A stretch of DNA of 58,250 nucleotides from Nannochloropsis salina CCMP1776 (lineage: Eukaryota; Sar; Eustigmatophyceae; Eustigmatales; Monodopsidaceae). Under the pieces are notes generated by a model. It was not told where the DNA came from and ran no database searches. It was given only the letters and a program-made list of their open reading frames with translations. The stretch spans positions 72,232-130,481 of the forward strand of contig SDOX01000166.1 of the NCBI GenBank assembly GCA_004565275.1, written 5' to 3'. The position numbers and the translations under genes are program-made. Shown one piece after another: positions 21,851 to 31,985 of this stretch (within the stretch, counting starts at the first letter, position 1; every line of letters starts with the position of its first letter).

Positions 21851-23389
21851 ATGTCTACCTCGACAACACGTACAACTCCGGCCTCCGACTCAATACCGCG
21901 CTCATCATATCTCGACAACGCTAGCTGCGTATTTCCCTACATCATTGATTACTCCGACCCCCAGCTTTTGAACCAAGGTCTCCGTGATGTGGCCCGTGAG
22001 ATTGTTCCTGGCTGGGCCGCCCTTATTTCCGTTCAACCTCCTTCCTCCGCCAGCAGCAACGCTGACATCACCATAACAGTCATAAGCGGTGGAATTACAA
22101 ATCTCCTTTACCGGCTTGCCCTGCCTTCCACGTGCACGCTTGCAAGCCCCCATACTCCTCGTGATGTGATAGTCCGCATATACGGCCGCAATACGGAAGT
22201 TATCATCGACCGTGAAAAGGAAAATCGACTATTCGCTGCTTTATCCGCCGTGCGATACGCTCCAAGATACTGGGGAAGATTCACCAATGGGCGAGTGGAA
22301 GGTTGGTTGGATGCACGCCCGTTGAACCCGGAGGAATTGGCTATGACGGGTCAAAGAAAAGGAAACGGCGGGACCCCAGTGAATTTTATGGGAATGATTG
22401 CACGGGAAATGGCCAGGCTGCATGCTTTGCAAATAGAGGTGGATGATGAAGGAGAACAGGCGAAGGAGGAGGAGGAAGAGGAGGAGGGAAAGAGGAAGAG
22501 GAACGGAGGGGGAGGAAGGAAAGCTGTGGTATGGGAGAAGATGGAAGAATGGGCGAGGCTGGCAAAAAGCATCTCATTCGAGGGTCCCGATGGACAGAAG
22601 GGAGGCACAGAAAAACAGATGCAATTGGAGGCGATTGGGTTGAACAATTTGGAGAAGGAAATGGAGTGGTTGAAGGACAAGCTGGTCGGGGAGGAAGGGG
22701 AGGGTGGACTGGAGATAGGAAGGGAGAGATCAGGGCAAGAAGCAGCCCGGTACTTCCTGGCAGAGCTGGTCTTTTCCCACCAGGATGTTTTGTGTGGGAA
22801 CATTTTGTACAATCCGATGTGGAGAAGACGCGAGGTGGAGGGAGTATGGGAAGGGACAAAAGGCGGCTCCGAGGGCCAGGATGGGGACGCGAGGAGCGGG
22901 ACGGGGAAGTCCGCACAGCAGGTATCAGCCCTTGAAGATGGAGGGGAAAGTGAGACAACTGGGGGTACCATCGTGGGTGAGGCCACAACCGGCCCGGCGG
23001 AGGAAGGGCGGGTCCAATTCATCGATTTTGAGTACGGCGGATGGAACCATCGGGGGTTTGATCTGGGCAATCACTTTTGTGAATATGCCGGGTACAACCC
23101 TGACTACGAGGCTAGTTACCCTTCTAGAGCGCAACAGGAGTGGTTCTTCAAGGCTTACCTCGACGCTTGCCGGTGGCAAGTAGGAAGCAAGGAAATGGAG
23201 GAGAAAGAGAAAAACGCTTTCCTAGAAGGATTGTACATTTGGGTGAACAGGTACGCCTGTGCCGCCCACCTTTTCTGGGGCTATTGGGCGATCATCCAGG
23301 CCAAATACTCTCCCATCGATTTCGATTTTTTGTCGTACGCCAGCCAGCGCTTGACCGGCTATGCTGCTTTTAAACAAAGGTTCTTTTGA
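21851..23389 (+). CDS. Ethanolamine kinase (choline/ethanolamine kinase family)
   Basis: Phosphorylates ethanolamine with ATP, the first step of the CDP-ethanolamine (Kennedy) route to phosphatidylethanolamine; expected in the cytosol. An intronless frame of 512 residues. N-lobe: TVISGGITNLLYRL (phosphate-binding loop), VIVRIYG, then DREKENRLFAAL. The catalytic Brenner-type motif FSHQDVLCGNILYNP lies near residue 307, and FIDFEYGGWNHRGFDLGNHF with the metal-binding Asp near 387. A C-terminal HLFWGYWAIIQAKYSPIDFDF matches ethanolamine kinases better than choline kinases in my recollection. Two Glu/Gly-rich insertions, at about 200-225 and 325-380, make it longer than the usual 350-450 residues. 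It follows a lipid desaturase gene on the same strand. Confidence 0.9.
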   Translation: MSTSTTRTTPASDSIPRSSYLDNASCVFPYIIDYSDPQLLNQGLRDVAREIVPGWAALISVQPPSSASSNADITITVISGGITNLLYRLALPSTCTLASPHTPRDVIVRIYGRNTEVIIDREKENRLFAALSAVRYAPRYWGRFTNGRVEGWLDARPLNPEELAMTGQRKGNGGTPVNFMGMIAREMARLHALQIEVDDEGEQAKEEEEEEEGKRKRNGGGGRKAVVWEKMEEWARLAKSISFEGPDGQKGGTEKQMQLEAIGLNNLEKEMEWLKDKLVGEEGEGGLEIGRERSGQEAARYFLAELVFSHQDVLCGNILYNPMWRRREVEGVWEGTKGGSEGQDGDARSGTGKSAQQVSALEDGGESETTGGTIVGEATTGPAEEGRVQFIDFEYGGWNHRGFDLGNHFCEYAGYNPDYEASYPSRAQQEWFFKAYLDACRWQVGSKEMEEKEKNAFLEGLYIWVNRYACAAHLFWGYWAIIQAKYSPIDFDFLSYASQRLTGYAAFKQRFF

Positions 23390-24146
23390 GCGGGCAACAG
23401 GCAACGGGCGGGGAGGCCTTGCGGGAGACCTGCCAGGCTTTGCAGGGGGGGGTCGAGGGAGGTATGCTCATGAAGATCGAAGACTACTGTGAGCTTTTGT
23501 GAGAATTCTTCCAAACCATAGTGATTCTTACCTTAATTATAGTAAATTTTATTTTTCATCGCTTAATCAGAGGATCATCAGATTCGATGACCAAACAGGA
23601 GTGTACGTGAAGAAACAATCAACAAAGGAAGAAAAATAAAAATTTACTATCACGGATCTCAAGGGAAATCTCTGGCACCCATACTTCGTGGGAAAAGTTT
23701 TTTTCTTCCACAAAACTTTCTATGCTCCTTTCCTGTCATACCACTTAATATCCATCTCCCCTCTTACGCGCTGCTGGCGGATCCCCTCCTCATTTACTCT
23801 GAAAGGCCCAACACGGAACTTAATTGGCACATCCTGTCCTCCCGCTCCACATCCGGCTGTCTCAATCGGATCAAAAAGCCAGCCCCATGCCCGTAGCCAC
23901 CTTGCAATCGCAGAGAGATCGCTTGTCGCTCCCAGGCACGGCACCACCTACAATCAGAGGACAGTGTCTCCTCTACACTTTTCTCGGTCGTGGCGTCTTC
24001 TTCACGTCACGGACAGACCGCGCGGCAAGAAGCCATCCACACCGTGCCGATGGACTACCCCACACGCGTGGCCCCGTGATGTCGATCCTATCTGAAGACG
24101 CAAGCATTGCCCCTTTTCGCCCCCTTCGTGACCACCGAGGACAAGC
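23390..24146. other. Convergent intergenic region
   Basis: The ethanolamine kinase (+) and S-formylglutathione hydrolase (-) genes end toward each other across 757 bp. No gene is seen. It holds the inverted-repeat element at 23539-23650. Confidence 0.5.
23539..23650. repeat. 112-bp element with 19/20-bp inverted terminal repeats
   Basis: The left arm 23539-23557 and the right arm 23631-23650 are reverse complements except for one extra base in an A/T run, separated by about 73 bases. Each arm begins with ATAGTAAATTT when read inward from its own end. No target-site duplication is clear at the borders. It could be a small MITE-like insertion or a stem-loop between two convergent genes. Confidence 0.6.
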
Positions 24147-25295
24147 TCACTCCCTCGGGAGACCCAAGGCGTTGGCGTGGAAATCGATGTGATCGGCCAT
24201 GAATGTACTGATGAAGAAGTAGGAGTGGTCGTAGCCGTCTTGCCGACGAATCGTCGCGTCCTGTCCTTTGCTCGCACAGGCCTTTTCCAAGGCCTCCGGC
24301 ATTAATTGTCCCTCCAAAAACGTGTCCGCCGTACCCTGGTCGACCAAGAGGGGGAAGGGAAAGGGCCCCTCTCTTTCCATGAGCAAGGTCGCGTCCCAGC
24401 CTTCCCCGGCATTGCCAGCCCCCTGGTCCCCCTCCAAATATCCGCCGAAGGCTTTCTGGCCCCACGGGCAGGCGGTGGGGTGCGCAATGGGGGCGAAGGC
24501 GGAGACGGATTTGTAGGGAGGACGGCCCTGCAAGAGGAAGGTTTTCATGGCACAGACCAAGGCACCGTGTCCTCCCATGGAATGCCCGCAGATGGACCGG
24601 GCGTCAGGAAGGAGGGCGGTGGGGAAATGACGGTGGAGGATGGCCGGAAGCTCCTGTGTGACGTACGTGAACATGTTGTAATGCCTGGAGGGAGTGGAGA
24701 GCGGGGAGGAGTCAGGGCAGGGAGGCTACGGGTATGTGGGGGCTGCGCGAGGGACGCTACTTGGAAGAGACGGTTTTTCCTCCCTCTGTACCGAACTGGA
24801 AACAAAGATCATCGTACATCCCATCACGTGGGTGTCCCCCTGTAACCAAACCTCGTCGGGTTCTGCGCACGGAGTCAGATCCCATGACCTCCAGGACCGC
24901 GAATATGCCACGTACCGAGACCATTTACTCGCCGTCGCATCCACGTAGAATCCTGCCCCTGTACCGAAGTCCCAGCTCTCGTCCTCGCCGTCCACACCGG
25001 CGCCTCTGGGGGAGGTATCCGGACACACCACCGCCAAACCCCTTTTCGCGGCTTGGGACTGGACAAATCCTTTCTGCACCACGTTCTCATCCGTACACGT
25101 CAGGCCGGATAGGTAATAGAGGACAGGCACAGGTTTATGGGTAGACTGAGGAGGAAAATAAACGGAAAACCGCATCGCGGTGTTGGTGCTGGAGCTCGGA
25201 TGGGTATATTGCTCAAAAAATCCGCCGCATGCTTTCCACCGGTTCAGGCGTGTAAGACCCTGCGCCGCCGAGTCCGAGGCGTCCACATTGGACAT
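24147..25295 (-). CDS. S-formylglutathione hydrolase (esterase D type)
   Basis: Hydrolyses S-formylglutathione to formate and glutathione, the last step of glutathione-dependent formaldehyde detoxification, normally cytosolic. Two exons, 25295-24916 and 24684-24147, join in phase (GTACGT donor, CCTCCAG acceptor) to rebuild KWSRHYNMFTYVTQELP, a strongly conserved stretch of the family; about 305 residues. Other conserved blocks: YYLSGLTCTDENV, CPDTSPRG, DESWDFGTGAGFYVDAT, the nucleophile elbow GHSMGGHGALV, AFAPIAHPT, CPWGQKAFGGYL, and GYDHSYFFI with the catalytic His. The frame stays open to a Met at 25343, but the start at 25295 gives the length usual for the family. Confidence 0.92.
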
Positions 25296-26852
25296 GAGAG
25301 CACAACCTACACGTTGATTATCTAGCAAGTATGTGCATGACATGAGTTGTGTACCTCAATGCCCTATGTGTGATTTTCGTGGAGACATTCGCTCTACCTT
25401 TCACCCTACCCACGCCACGCGTCGAATACCTACTAAACATCGAAATAATAAACAGGGTGGGCTATAGGGAAAGTTGGAGCACTATGAGGACAAAACATCG
25501 CGTCATGGGGTATTGATGGACTCCTGGGTGCTTTATTTGTAGTTGAGGACTTGTCTTTCCAATGTATCCTTCAGAATCACATGAATGACCTTCTAAAAAT
25601 AGTGATCAACGCCAACCACACTCCAAGACTGAGTCCGAGACCATGACCGATGGAATTTAAATTTTGACACGCGCTTTTTGAAGGGGAACGCTCAAGTCAG
25701 GCATGATTCTCGGTTCATGTAGTGGGTTTGGTCGCCTCCGTTGTGTTGCTTTCGGGCGAGAAAAAGGCGGCGGCGAGATCCCGGGGGTCGTAGGATGGGG
25801 GGGTACAAAACCTAAAAACCAAACCTTTGGAAAAACTGGTCTTAAATTATCATGGAGAGGGGGAGGAGGGACTGGGAGTCCCTGTCAAATCGTGTAGCAC
25901 CATAAGAAAAATGCGAGAAGCTCTATTACTGCCTCTGAGTGGCTTTGCCTTCGAGGCATAATAATAGGGGCAGGGCGTGGCTAGAGTGGAAGAAAGGGGG
26001 ACTAATTGCATGGGCACGTCCCGAGTAAAAAGTGATGCATTTCAATCGTCTGATGAGACAACAAGTGCTGTAAAGGATGCACACGATGCTCGCGCTCTGC
26101 TCGCTCGCTAGCTGCTCGCACCGAACCGTGTGAAGTTGTGAGACCTTTCCATGGGAAAATGAGTCTGTGCTAGCACTACCGCTTTGCTCATCCTGGTGCA
26201 TCTCACTTTCTCCCACCTTTGCGTCTAGCTCACAGAACTTCCATATCCTTCATCATTTCATTCTTGTAGCATGGAGAACTAACACCCCACATTCCACACT
26301 TTGAACATGAACATCCCCCACGAATTAAACACAGGGTTAGCGCCGCTTGGATTCAATACAAAGTGCTCCCGTATATGGCTCATGCGACATGGTGATTGAT
26401 GCGCACCGTCTCATATCACACAATAGTCTGGCGGAGCATTAGTCCATCACACGATACAAGAAAGAAATCGGGCGCGAATGCTCATGGGTGGTTTAAAGTG
26501 CCTTGGTTATTTTCTCTTTTTTTTGGAAAACTCCTAAGGTAGCCTCTTCACTGTAACCCTTCGCGCTCCAAAATGAAGAGAGTTTAGCGACGAATTCAAG
26601 GGCATCCTTCTTTTTATACTCATCTAAAACCGTGACTCCCCGTCCCGTCGTTATATTCTGAATGCGTGATGCGCCGCTCCCTCTCACTTGCCCTCCGTCC
26701 CGACCTGTGCCTCGCCTGCACGCCCTTCCCCACTTCTTCTTTTGGTTGCATCTTCCTTCTACCACTTCAACTGCCTTCATATCTCTTGCTTCCTGTGTTC
26801 TTGCCCATTGCCCATCCTTGATCTCCACCTCCAAACCGACCCTCCCTGCACC
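25296..26852. other. Intergenic region
   Basis: About 1.5 kb between the hydrolase start and the centrin stop, both on the minus strand. No gene is supported. Short frames at 25703-25897 and 26493-26834 look like chance. It should hold the hydrolase promoter. Confidence 0.45.
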
Positions 26853-28339
26853 TCAATAGTCGTCGTCGGAGTCAATGTCCTGCCAAGAAGCGTGCACAGG
26901 GGAGGAGTGCACGTGCGTGAGGAACAATAACGATCCAGGAAATTGACTGGCACTTTAATCAAGGCCCGCGCACGTCGGGAGATATACAGCCTTGCGGAAA
27001 ACGCGCGGACTGGCCCATCCTTTCATAGTTAATTACCGTCCCCACGCACTCACCCTTCCACTCCCTCTCCCTCCTTTACTCACATCCAAGGGCGCATTCC
27101 CTCGTTTTCGCATAACGCGGAAGAATTCCTCCTCGTTGATCACCCCGTCTTGGTCCCTGTCTGCTTCGTCTGATACACGAAGAGGGAGGGGAGGGGGAAA
27201 GGGTTAGGAAAAGATGAGCAGATGCCTCTTTTTACATGGCCTCCCTCCCGGAAACCCGCCAGACGACATTCTTCCCGTTTTGGAGGAGAAAAAGAAGCGA
27301 GGTGCGGCAGGGGAGGAAGCATATTGACGGGTTCCCATTACAGACACGTTTATATATATATATACATATATGTATATATATAGAGAGAGAGGGAGAGCCC
27401 ATCTCACACACAGAGGGCTGCCTCCTTACCAATCATTTCCTGCAGTTCCTCGTCTGTCAAGTTCTCTCCCAGCTCCGTGGCCACCCGTTTCAGGTTCCGG
27501 AAGGAAATCGCGCCCGTGCCATCGTCGTCAAAGAGGGCAAAAACCTGGAATGCGAGAAAATCGATCAGGACACATGAAAGGAGAGACTCGACGGCCCAGC
27601 CCGTGGGGCCCCCCAGGGTCGGATGGGCCCATGACCAAACCAAAGACAGGTCCCCGGGCCTCAGATCCCTCCGTTCCCCTCTTGCTGGGCGTCTCTCTCA
27701 CCTTTTGAATCTCTTCTCGTTCGTCTCGGTTGGCCACCTTGGGCGCAGCCATGTCCAAGAACTCATCGTAGGTGACCGTGGCCGCCATCTCTTTGTCGAT
27801 GGTTTGGAGAAAGGTGCGGATCTCTGCTTTTTTCACCTGCCGCATCGAGTGGGATGCCGTGGAAAGAAAAGCTTTGACTTTCACTTCCATGGCCTGCCAG
27901 ACCGACATCTATATCTCTTCCTCTTATTCCTGGGCTGTGCGTTTGGAACCCCTGCCCTCGTACCCCCTGTGCTTTTCACCCTCACTGTCCTTAACAACGC
28001 ACCTGGAATCCCAAGGCTCGGAAGGCGGCTTTCAATTCCCTGACGTCGATCGTGCCTTTCCCGTCACTGTCGAAGAGGTTAAAAGCCTCTCGGATCTCCT
28101 CCAGCTCTTCCTCGTCCAAGCCCTGTACAGACGTGGGAACCGAAAAGAACGCTCAGCACTACATTCTCAAACCATACTTTGACGTCGACTTCCTTTCTTT
28201 GTCGGTCATTCCTTTCAAACCCTTTTATTTTCACTTCGGACTATACCTTGCCCTTCGCCCCGGGCTTCGGCCTGCGAGAAGGGGGGCTGCCCAAACCCGC
28301 ACCCTGCCGGAATCGACTGCTGCTGATGCCAGAAGCCAT
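26853..28339 (-). CDS. Centrin (EF-hand protein)
   Basis: A calcium-binding protein of centrosomes, basal bodies and nuclear-pore or repair complexes. Six exons, 28339-28247, 28122-28003, 27836-27702, 27544-27430, 27169-27084 and 26879-26853, all join in phase to 191 residues. A short basic N-terminus precedes four EF-hands. EF1 ([12 protein letters not shown]) and EF4 ([12 protein letters not shown]) have canonical loops. EF2 ([12 protein letters not shown]) and EF3 ([12 protein letters not shown]) lack key ligands and probably bind calcium weakly or not at all. The phrase [20 protein letters not shown] is near-diagnostic for centrins. The last exon is only 27 bases and adds DIDSDDDY. An open extension before exon 3 is better explained as intron, since splicing at GCGGCAG restores the normal LGF-to-helix spacing. 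Confidence 0.92.
27350..27381. repeat. TA-rich palindrome in a centrin intron
   Basis: A run of TA dinucleotides centred on CATATATG reads almost the same on both strands and is followed by a GA run. It lies in the centrin intron between exons 4 and 5 and could form a hairpin. Probably a microsatellite. Confidence 0.7.
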
Positions 28340-29638
28340 GACGCCTGGCTCCTATGTGTCTGTGCACTTTTGGGGGCAGTTGTGAAAGAAGGGGAAGGGG
28401 GAAGCATTGCTTTACTAGGAGGTCTGGAGAAGAAAAGTGAATTTTGGGCGAGGGCGATGATTGCTCTGCGGTCGCTTTGCACATGACTTTTTTAACAGGC
28501 TGCCAACAAGACTTGCTCACAGCTTCGAATAGGTTTCTCAACAAACACAATAAAGGGTCGTGCGGCCACTAGAGACCCGATATGAAGCACCTATTGCGTC
28601 TGTATGGCTCATCGAAACTCCGCTATAATCAGCCCACCCTGATCATTTTCTGTGCACAAGTACTCTCGACAAATCTTTCCTATCAGTACACGCCCACTCC
28701 TTTGAACAACCAAAGTTTTTCTTACTGAATAAAAAAAATCGGAGAAGTTGTCCATGATTGCATGAACATGGGATAAGTGTCAAAATGTCGCGGCCGTAGC
28801 AAGTGTTGCGTTAGGCCATCGCCTTCAAGCGAGGGAGTCCTTAAGCACTACTCCGTGTGACAGAGACGACGATCTTTCCCATGTACGATGAGTGTTTCCC
28901 ACGGAATAACAAAGGGCATGGCAGAGATACCGCTTAGGCCGTGACAGGGTCGAGCTATGATTTATAGACGTGATTACGCATAGAGTTTGTTTCAAGAAGC
29001 ATCAGGAGTCTGTATCAACCTCCTCCCCCCCAAATACCCTACATTTAACCCAAAAGAAAAAGACAGGATCCATTCCAACTTTATCCAATCGTCTTCCATT
29101 TCCCCCCCAACATTGATAAACATTTTGGTCAGATGTTGTCTCCGAACATTCTTGCGTTGCATCTTTTTTGGGGGGGCCTGGACATACATATAACCCTGTC
29201 TCAACGCTCCCACCAACTCGTCCCTCTCTCTGTTTCTTGTTTCCTCCATTTTCCTTCGCCCTACCATCTACCTGCAATAATCCCTTAATCTACTCATCTT
29301 GCCCCCTCGCGGCCTCTTGAGATCCCCAGCAATCATCGTCCGTCGAAAAGCCAAAGACTCCAACGCCTAGTCATCTGAACCTTTTCCCCCCGCCTTCACG
29401 CCGCACTGAGTCGCCACTCTCTACCGCGGACAAGTCCAAACGATAGAAATGGAGTCGTAAAAACTAGGAGCCTTCCCTTCAAGCCGCATATTCCTGGCCG
29501 ATGGACACGCCCTCAGGTTCACATCGCCCCATACTCCAGCCCCATCACTTTCTCCGCCACTTCCCTTCGTTTTCCCGCGCTCGCCTCCTCTGAGCCCACC
29601 CTCGCCGATGGGGGCATGTCAGCGCTTAAGAAGATGCT
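28340..29638. other. Intergenic region
   Basis: About 1.3 kb between the centrin start and the acyl carrier protein stop, both on the minus strand. No coding sequence is supported. It should contain the centrin promoter. Confidence 0.45.
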
Positions 29639-31166
29639 TTACTTCGCCTGATCCAAGGAGGTACACCAATTTACCGGGATGAGCACAGGTGCAAGTGAGT
29701 TCTGAAAGCCACGTTACCAGTACGTCTCTGCCTTCCTATTGCTTTCCCCTATATTCATCTCTTTCTTCTTGCTCCCCTTCTCCTCCCAATACCATCTATT
29801 GCTTTCCCCTACATTCATCTCTCTCTTCTTGCTCCCCTTCTCCTCCCAATACCATCTATTGCTTTCCCCTACATTCATCTCTTTCTTCTTGGTCCCCTTC
29901 TCCTCCCAATACCATTACAAGGAAGAAGGGGGGCGAGGCCCACAAATAGCGAATCGGCGCGTGACTTATCCGAAGTCCCTTTCCCCCGCCCCATCGACGT
30001 ACCTGTGGATGCGATGCGATGTATTTCACTGCCTCCGCAATCGACCCGATCTTGTCGGCCTCATTGTCCGGAATTTCCAGGGCGAATTCTTCTTCGATCG
30101 CCATCACCACCTACCATAAAAGTGACAGGGAAGGATGGTACGAAACCATAAGCACGAAGATCGATCCAGTCAGGCGGCCCATACCCCTTCACACAAGGAA
30201 GAGACGAATCGACGAGTGGTCAAACGTGTCGACGCAGGCCTCTCCCTACCTCCTCCCCGCCCTCCCTCCCTCCCGCCCTCCCTCCTCGCGCCCCACGCAC
30301 CTCCACCACGTCCAAAGAATCCAGAGAAAGGTCTTCCTTGAATCGAGCCGCCGGCGTCACCTTCCCTGGCTCCACCTGAGGGGGGCATGTCGGGAGGGCG
30401 GCACCGGGAAGAATCTGCATGAGCAAGACGTCGGTGCCGAGCACACCTCTTTCCGCGTGGAAACGGGCTCACAGCGCGCACAAAGAGATTGCAATACGAG
30501 AGTGCATGGCATGGAAGGACGGCGTGGGGTCGGAGCCCCACGCGTACGAACCCCTCCCTGTTTCCTTCCCCCTCCTTCCTCGTCACCCCTCCCTCCTTCC
30601 CCCTTCCCCCCATGCTCCTGCCCGACCTTCTCGAAGTTCTTCACGACAGAGAGGACCCGCTCTGTCACCTCTTTCTCGTCCAAAAACGTCTGTGGGCGTG
30701 TCAGCGTCACCGTCAGGTGTGTGGTGGGGGTTAGTCAGTGATCAGCACATCCCGCCTCCCCTCCCCCCTCTCTCGTCTTCCGCCATTCCCCCTTCCTCAA
30801 TCCCATGCACTTGGCGCACTCCACTCATTACCCCTCTATACGCTTTATCCAGTGCCTTTTGGCAAGCATCGACTCTCTTGACGTACCTGCGCACTGAAGC
30901 TCCGGCCGCTCAATCCATTACAAACAGGCTGGGACAACAAGGCTTGCCGCTGTTGCAAACTTGTAACCAATGCAGGCATCCCCCGGCGCGCTATGGCATG
31001 CGATTGATGCACATCGTATGAGCAGGAGATAAAGGAAAGGGACAGAGGAAGGAAGGAAGAGAAAGGGAGGGGAGCGCTGGGACTCACCAACTGTCAGCAT
31101 CCCGCGCTGTTGTGCTTGGACACGTACTACACTGGTAGCAACCTTCAAAATTTGACGGAGGGCCAT
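29639..31166 (-). CDS. Mitochondrial acyl carrier protein
   Basis: Carries acyl chains on a phosphopantetheine arm for mitochondrial fatty-acid and lipoate synthesis, and as a subunit of respiratory complex I. Six exons: 31166-31088, about 30990-30887 (this acceptor is the least certain), 30689-30627, 30375-30301, 30110-30003 and 29647-29639. The phases agree throughout, giving about 145 residues. The N-terminus (MALRQILKVATSVVRVQAQQR) is a basic mitochondrial presequence. The mature domain has ERVLSVVKNFEKVEPGKVTP, then DLSLDSLDVVEVVMAIEEEF with the modified Ser of DSL, then IPDNEADKI and YIASHPQ. The last exon is nine bases and adds Ala-Lys-stop, the usual family ending. The donor after NFEK is GTCGGG, a non-consensus site. 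It is divergent from the IF1-like gene. Confidence 0.92.
29737..29915. repeat. Three-copy 60-bp minisatellite in ACP intron
   Basis: Three head-to-tail copies of a 60-bp unit start at 29737, 29797 and 29857. They differ from each other by only two or three bases. The array lies in the last intron of the mitochondrial ACP gene and is purine-rich on the sense strand. The near identity points to recent duplication. Confidence 0.88.
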
Positions 31167-31985
31167 GGCTCCTAGCTATCAACGTATCTATGAAATATTC
31201 GCAAGCGGGAAGGAGTGATTTACTGAGTAAAGGGAAGGAAAAGAGACCAACGGGGGGCATTCCTGGAGCCAGTGCTCCTCGTATCCTGATGAAGAATAAA
31301 GGGACACAATGCTGAACCGCCCCGCCGTGACCCTGACGCTCAAGCCTTCCACGTCAGCCAATACATCACTTGTGAAGCATCCTTCTCTCCAACCTGCATA
31401 CGCAAGCCTTGCCCCCACCCCTCGTCGGCATTAGGCTTGAGTCGTGGGGAAATGTGACGAGAGTGATACTGCGGCGCGGGCGAGATTCCTCTACTCAGAG
31501 GAGAAGAAATGGAAACGGACGCCACCAACGTATTCGCAAGTCAGGACAACTCGCTGTGGACAGGCCTTCACCTTGTCCACGTGATGCGTGGAAGATGTGT
31601 GGCACGTAGAGGGGAATACCAGGTTTGAGGCCTGTGGTCGCACGGTTTCAAGGAGACTCTTACAGGTGGTGGGGTCGACGGAGCGCTGAGCGAGTACAGT
31701 GCGCATTTCTCTTTCACTCTTTCACTTCTTCTTAAGGCCTTGGCCGCGCTCAACACATGGCAGTCACGCGCGCTTGTGCACGTGGCAATGACCGCGCGGA
31801 GGTGGCTTTGGGCTTTTACTTGTTTCGGTCGTTGGATTGCTTGTCAGGCAGAGGGACCGTTTGCTTGTTGTTCTCTTCCCCGCTTCTTGAAGCTACCCAC
31901 AGAGACTCCGCCCTTCCTCAAATTTCCTGCATACATCCATGCATGCACAGCCAAATACACACGCCATTGTGAATTTTTGGACACC
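31167..31985. promoter_or_regulatory. Divergent promoter region, mitochondrial ACP / IF1-like
   Basis: The two genes start 819 bp apart on opposite strands and both products look mitochondrial. No gene is convincing in between. This stretch must hold both promoters; I cannot mark a specific factor site. Confidence 0.5.

Noticed and set aside
26493-26834. 113-codon minus-strand frame downstream of centrin
   Set aside because: It lies beyond the centrin stop, has no recognisable motif and is within chance length.
27836-27908. Centrin exon 3 extended upstream to include [19 protein letters not shown]
   Set aside because: The extension would insert 19 residues into the EF1-EF2 linker, where centrins are invariant in length. 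The acceptor at 27838-27837 gives the normal spacing.
29737-29915. CRISPR-like regular repeat
   Set aside because: The 60-bp units are contiguous with no unique spacers, and lie inside a nuclear intron.
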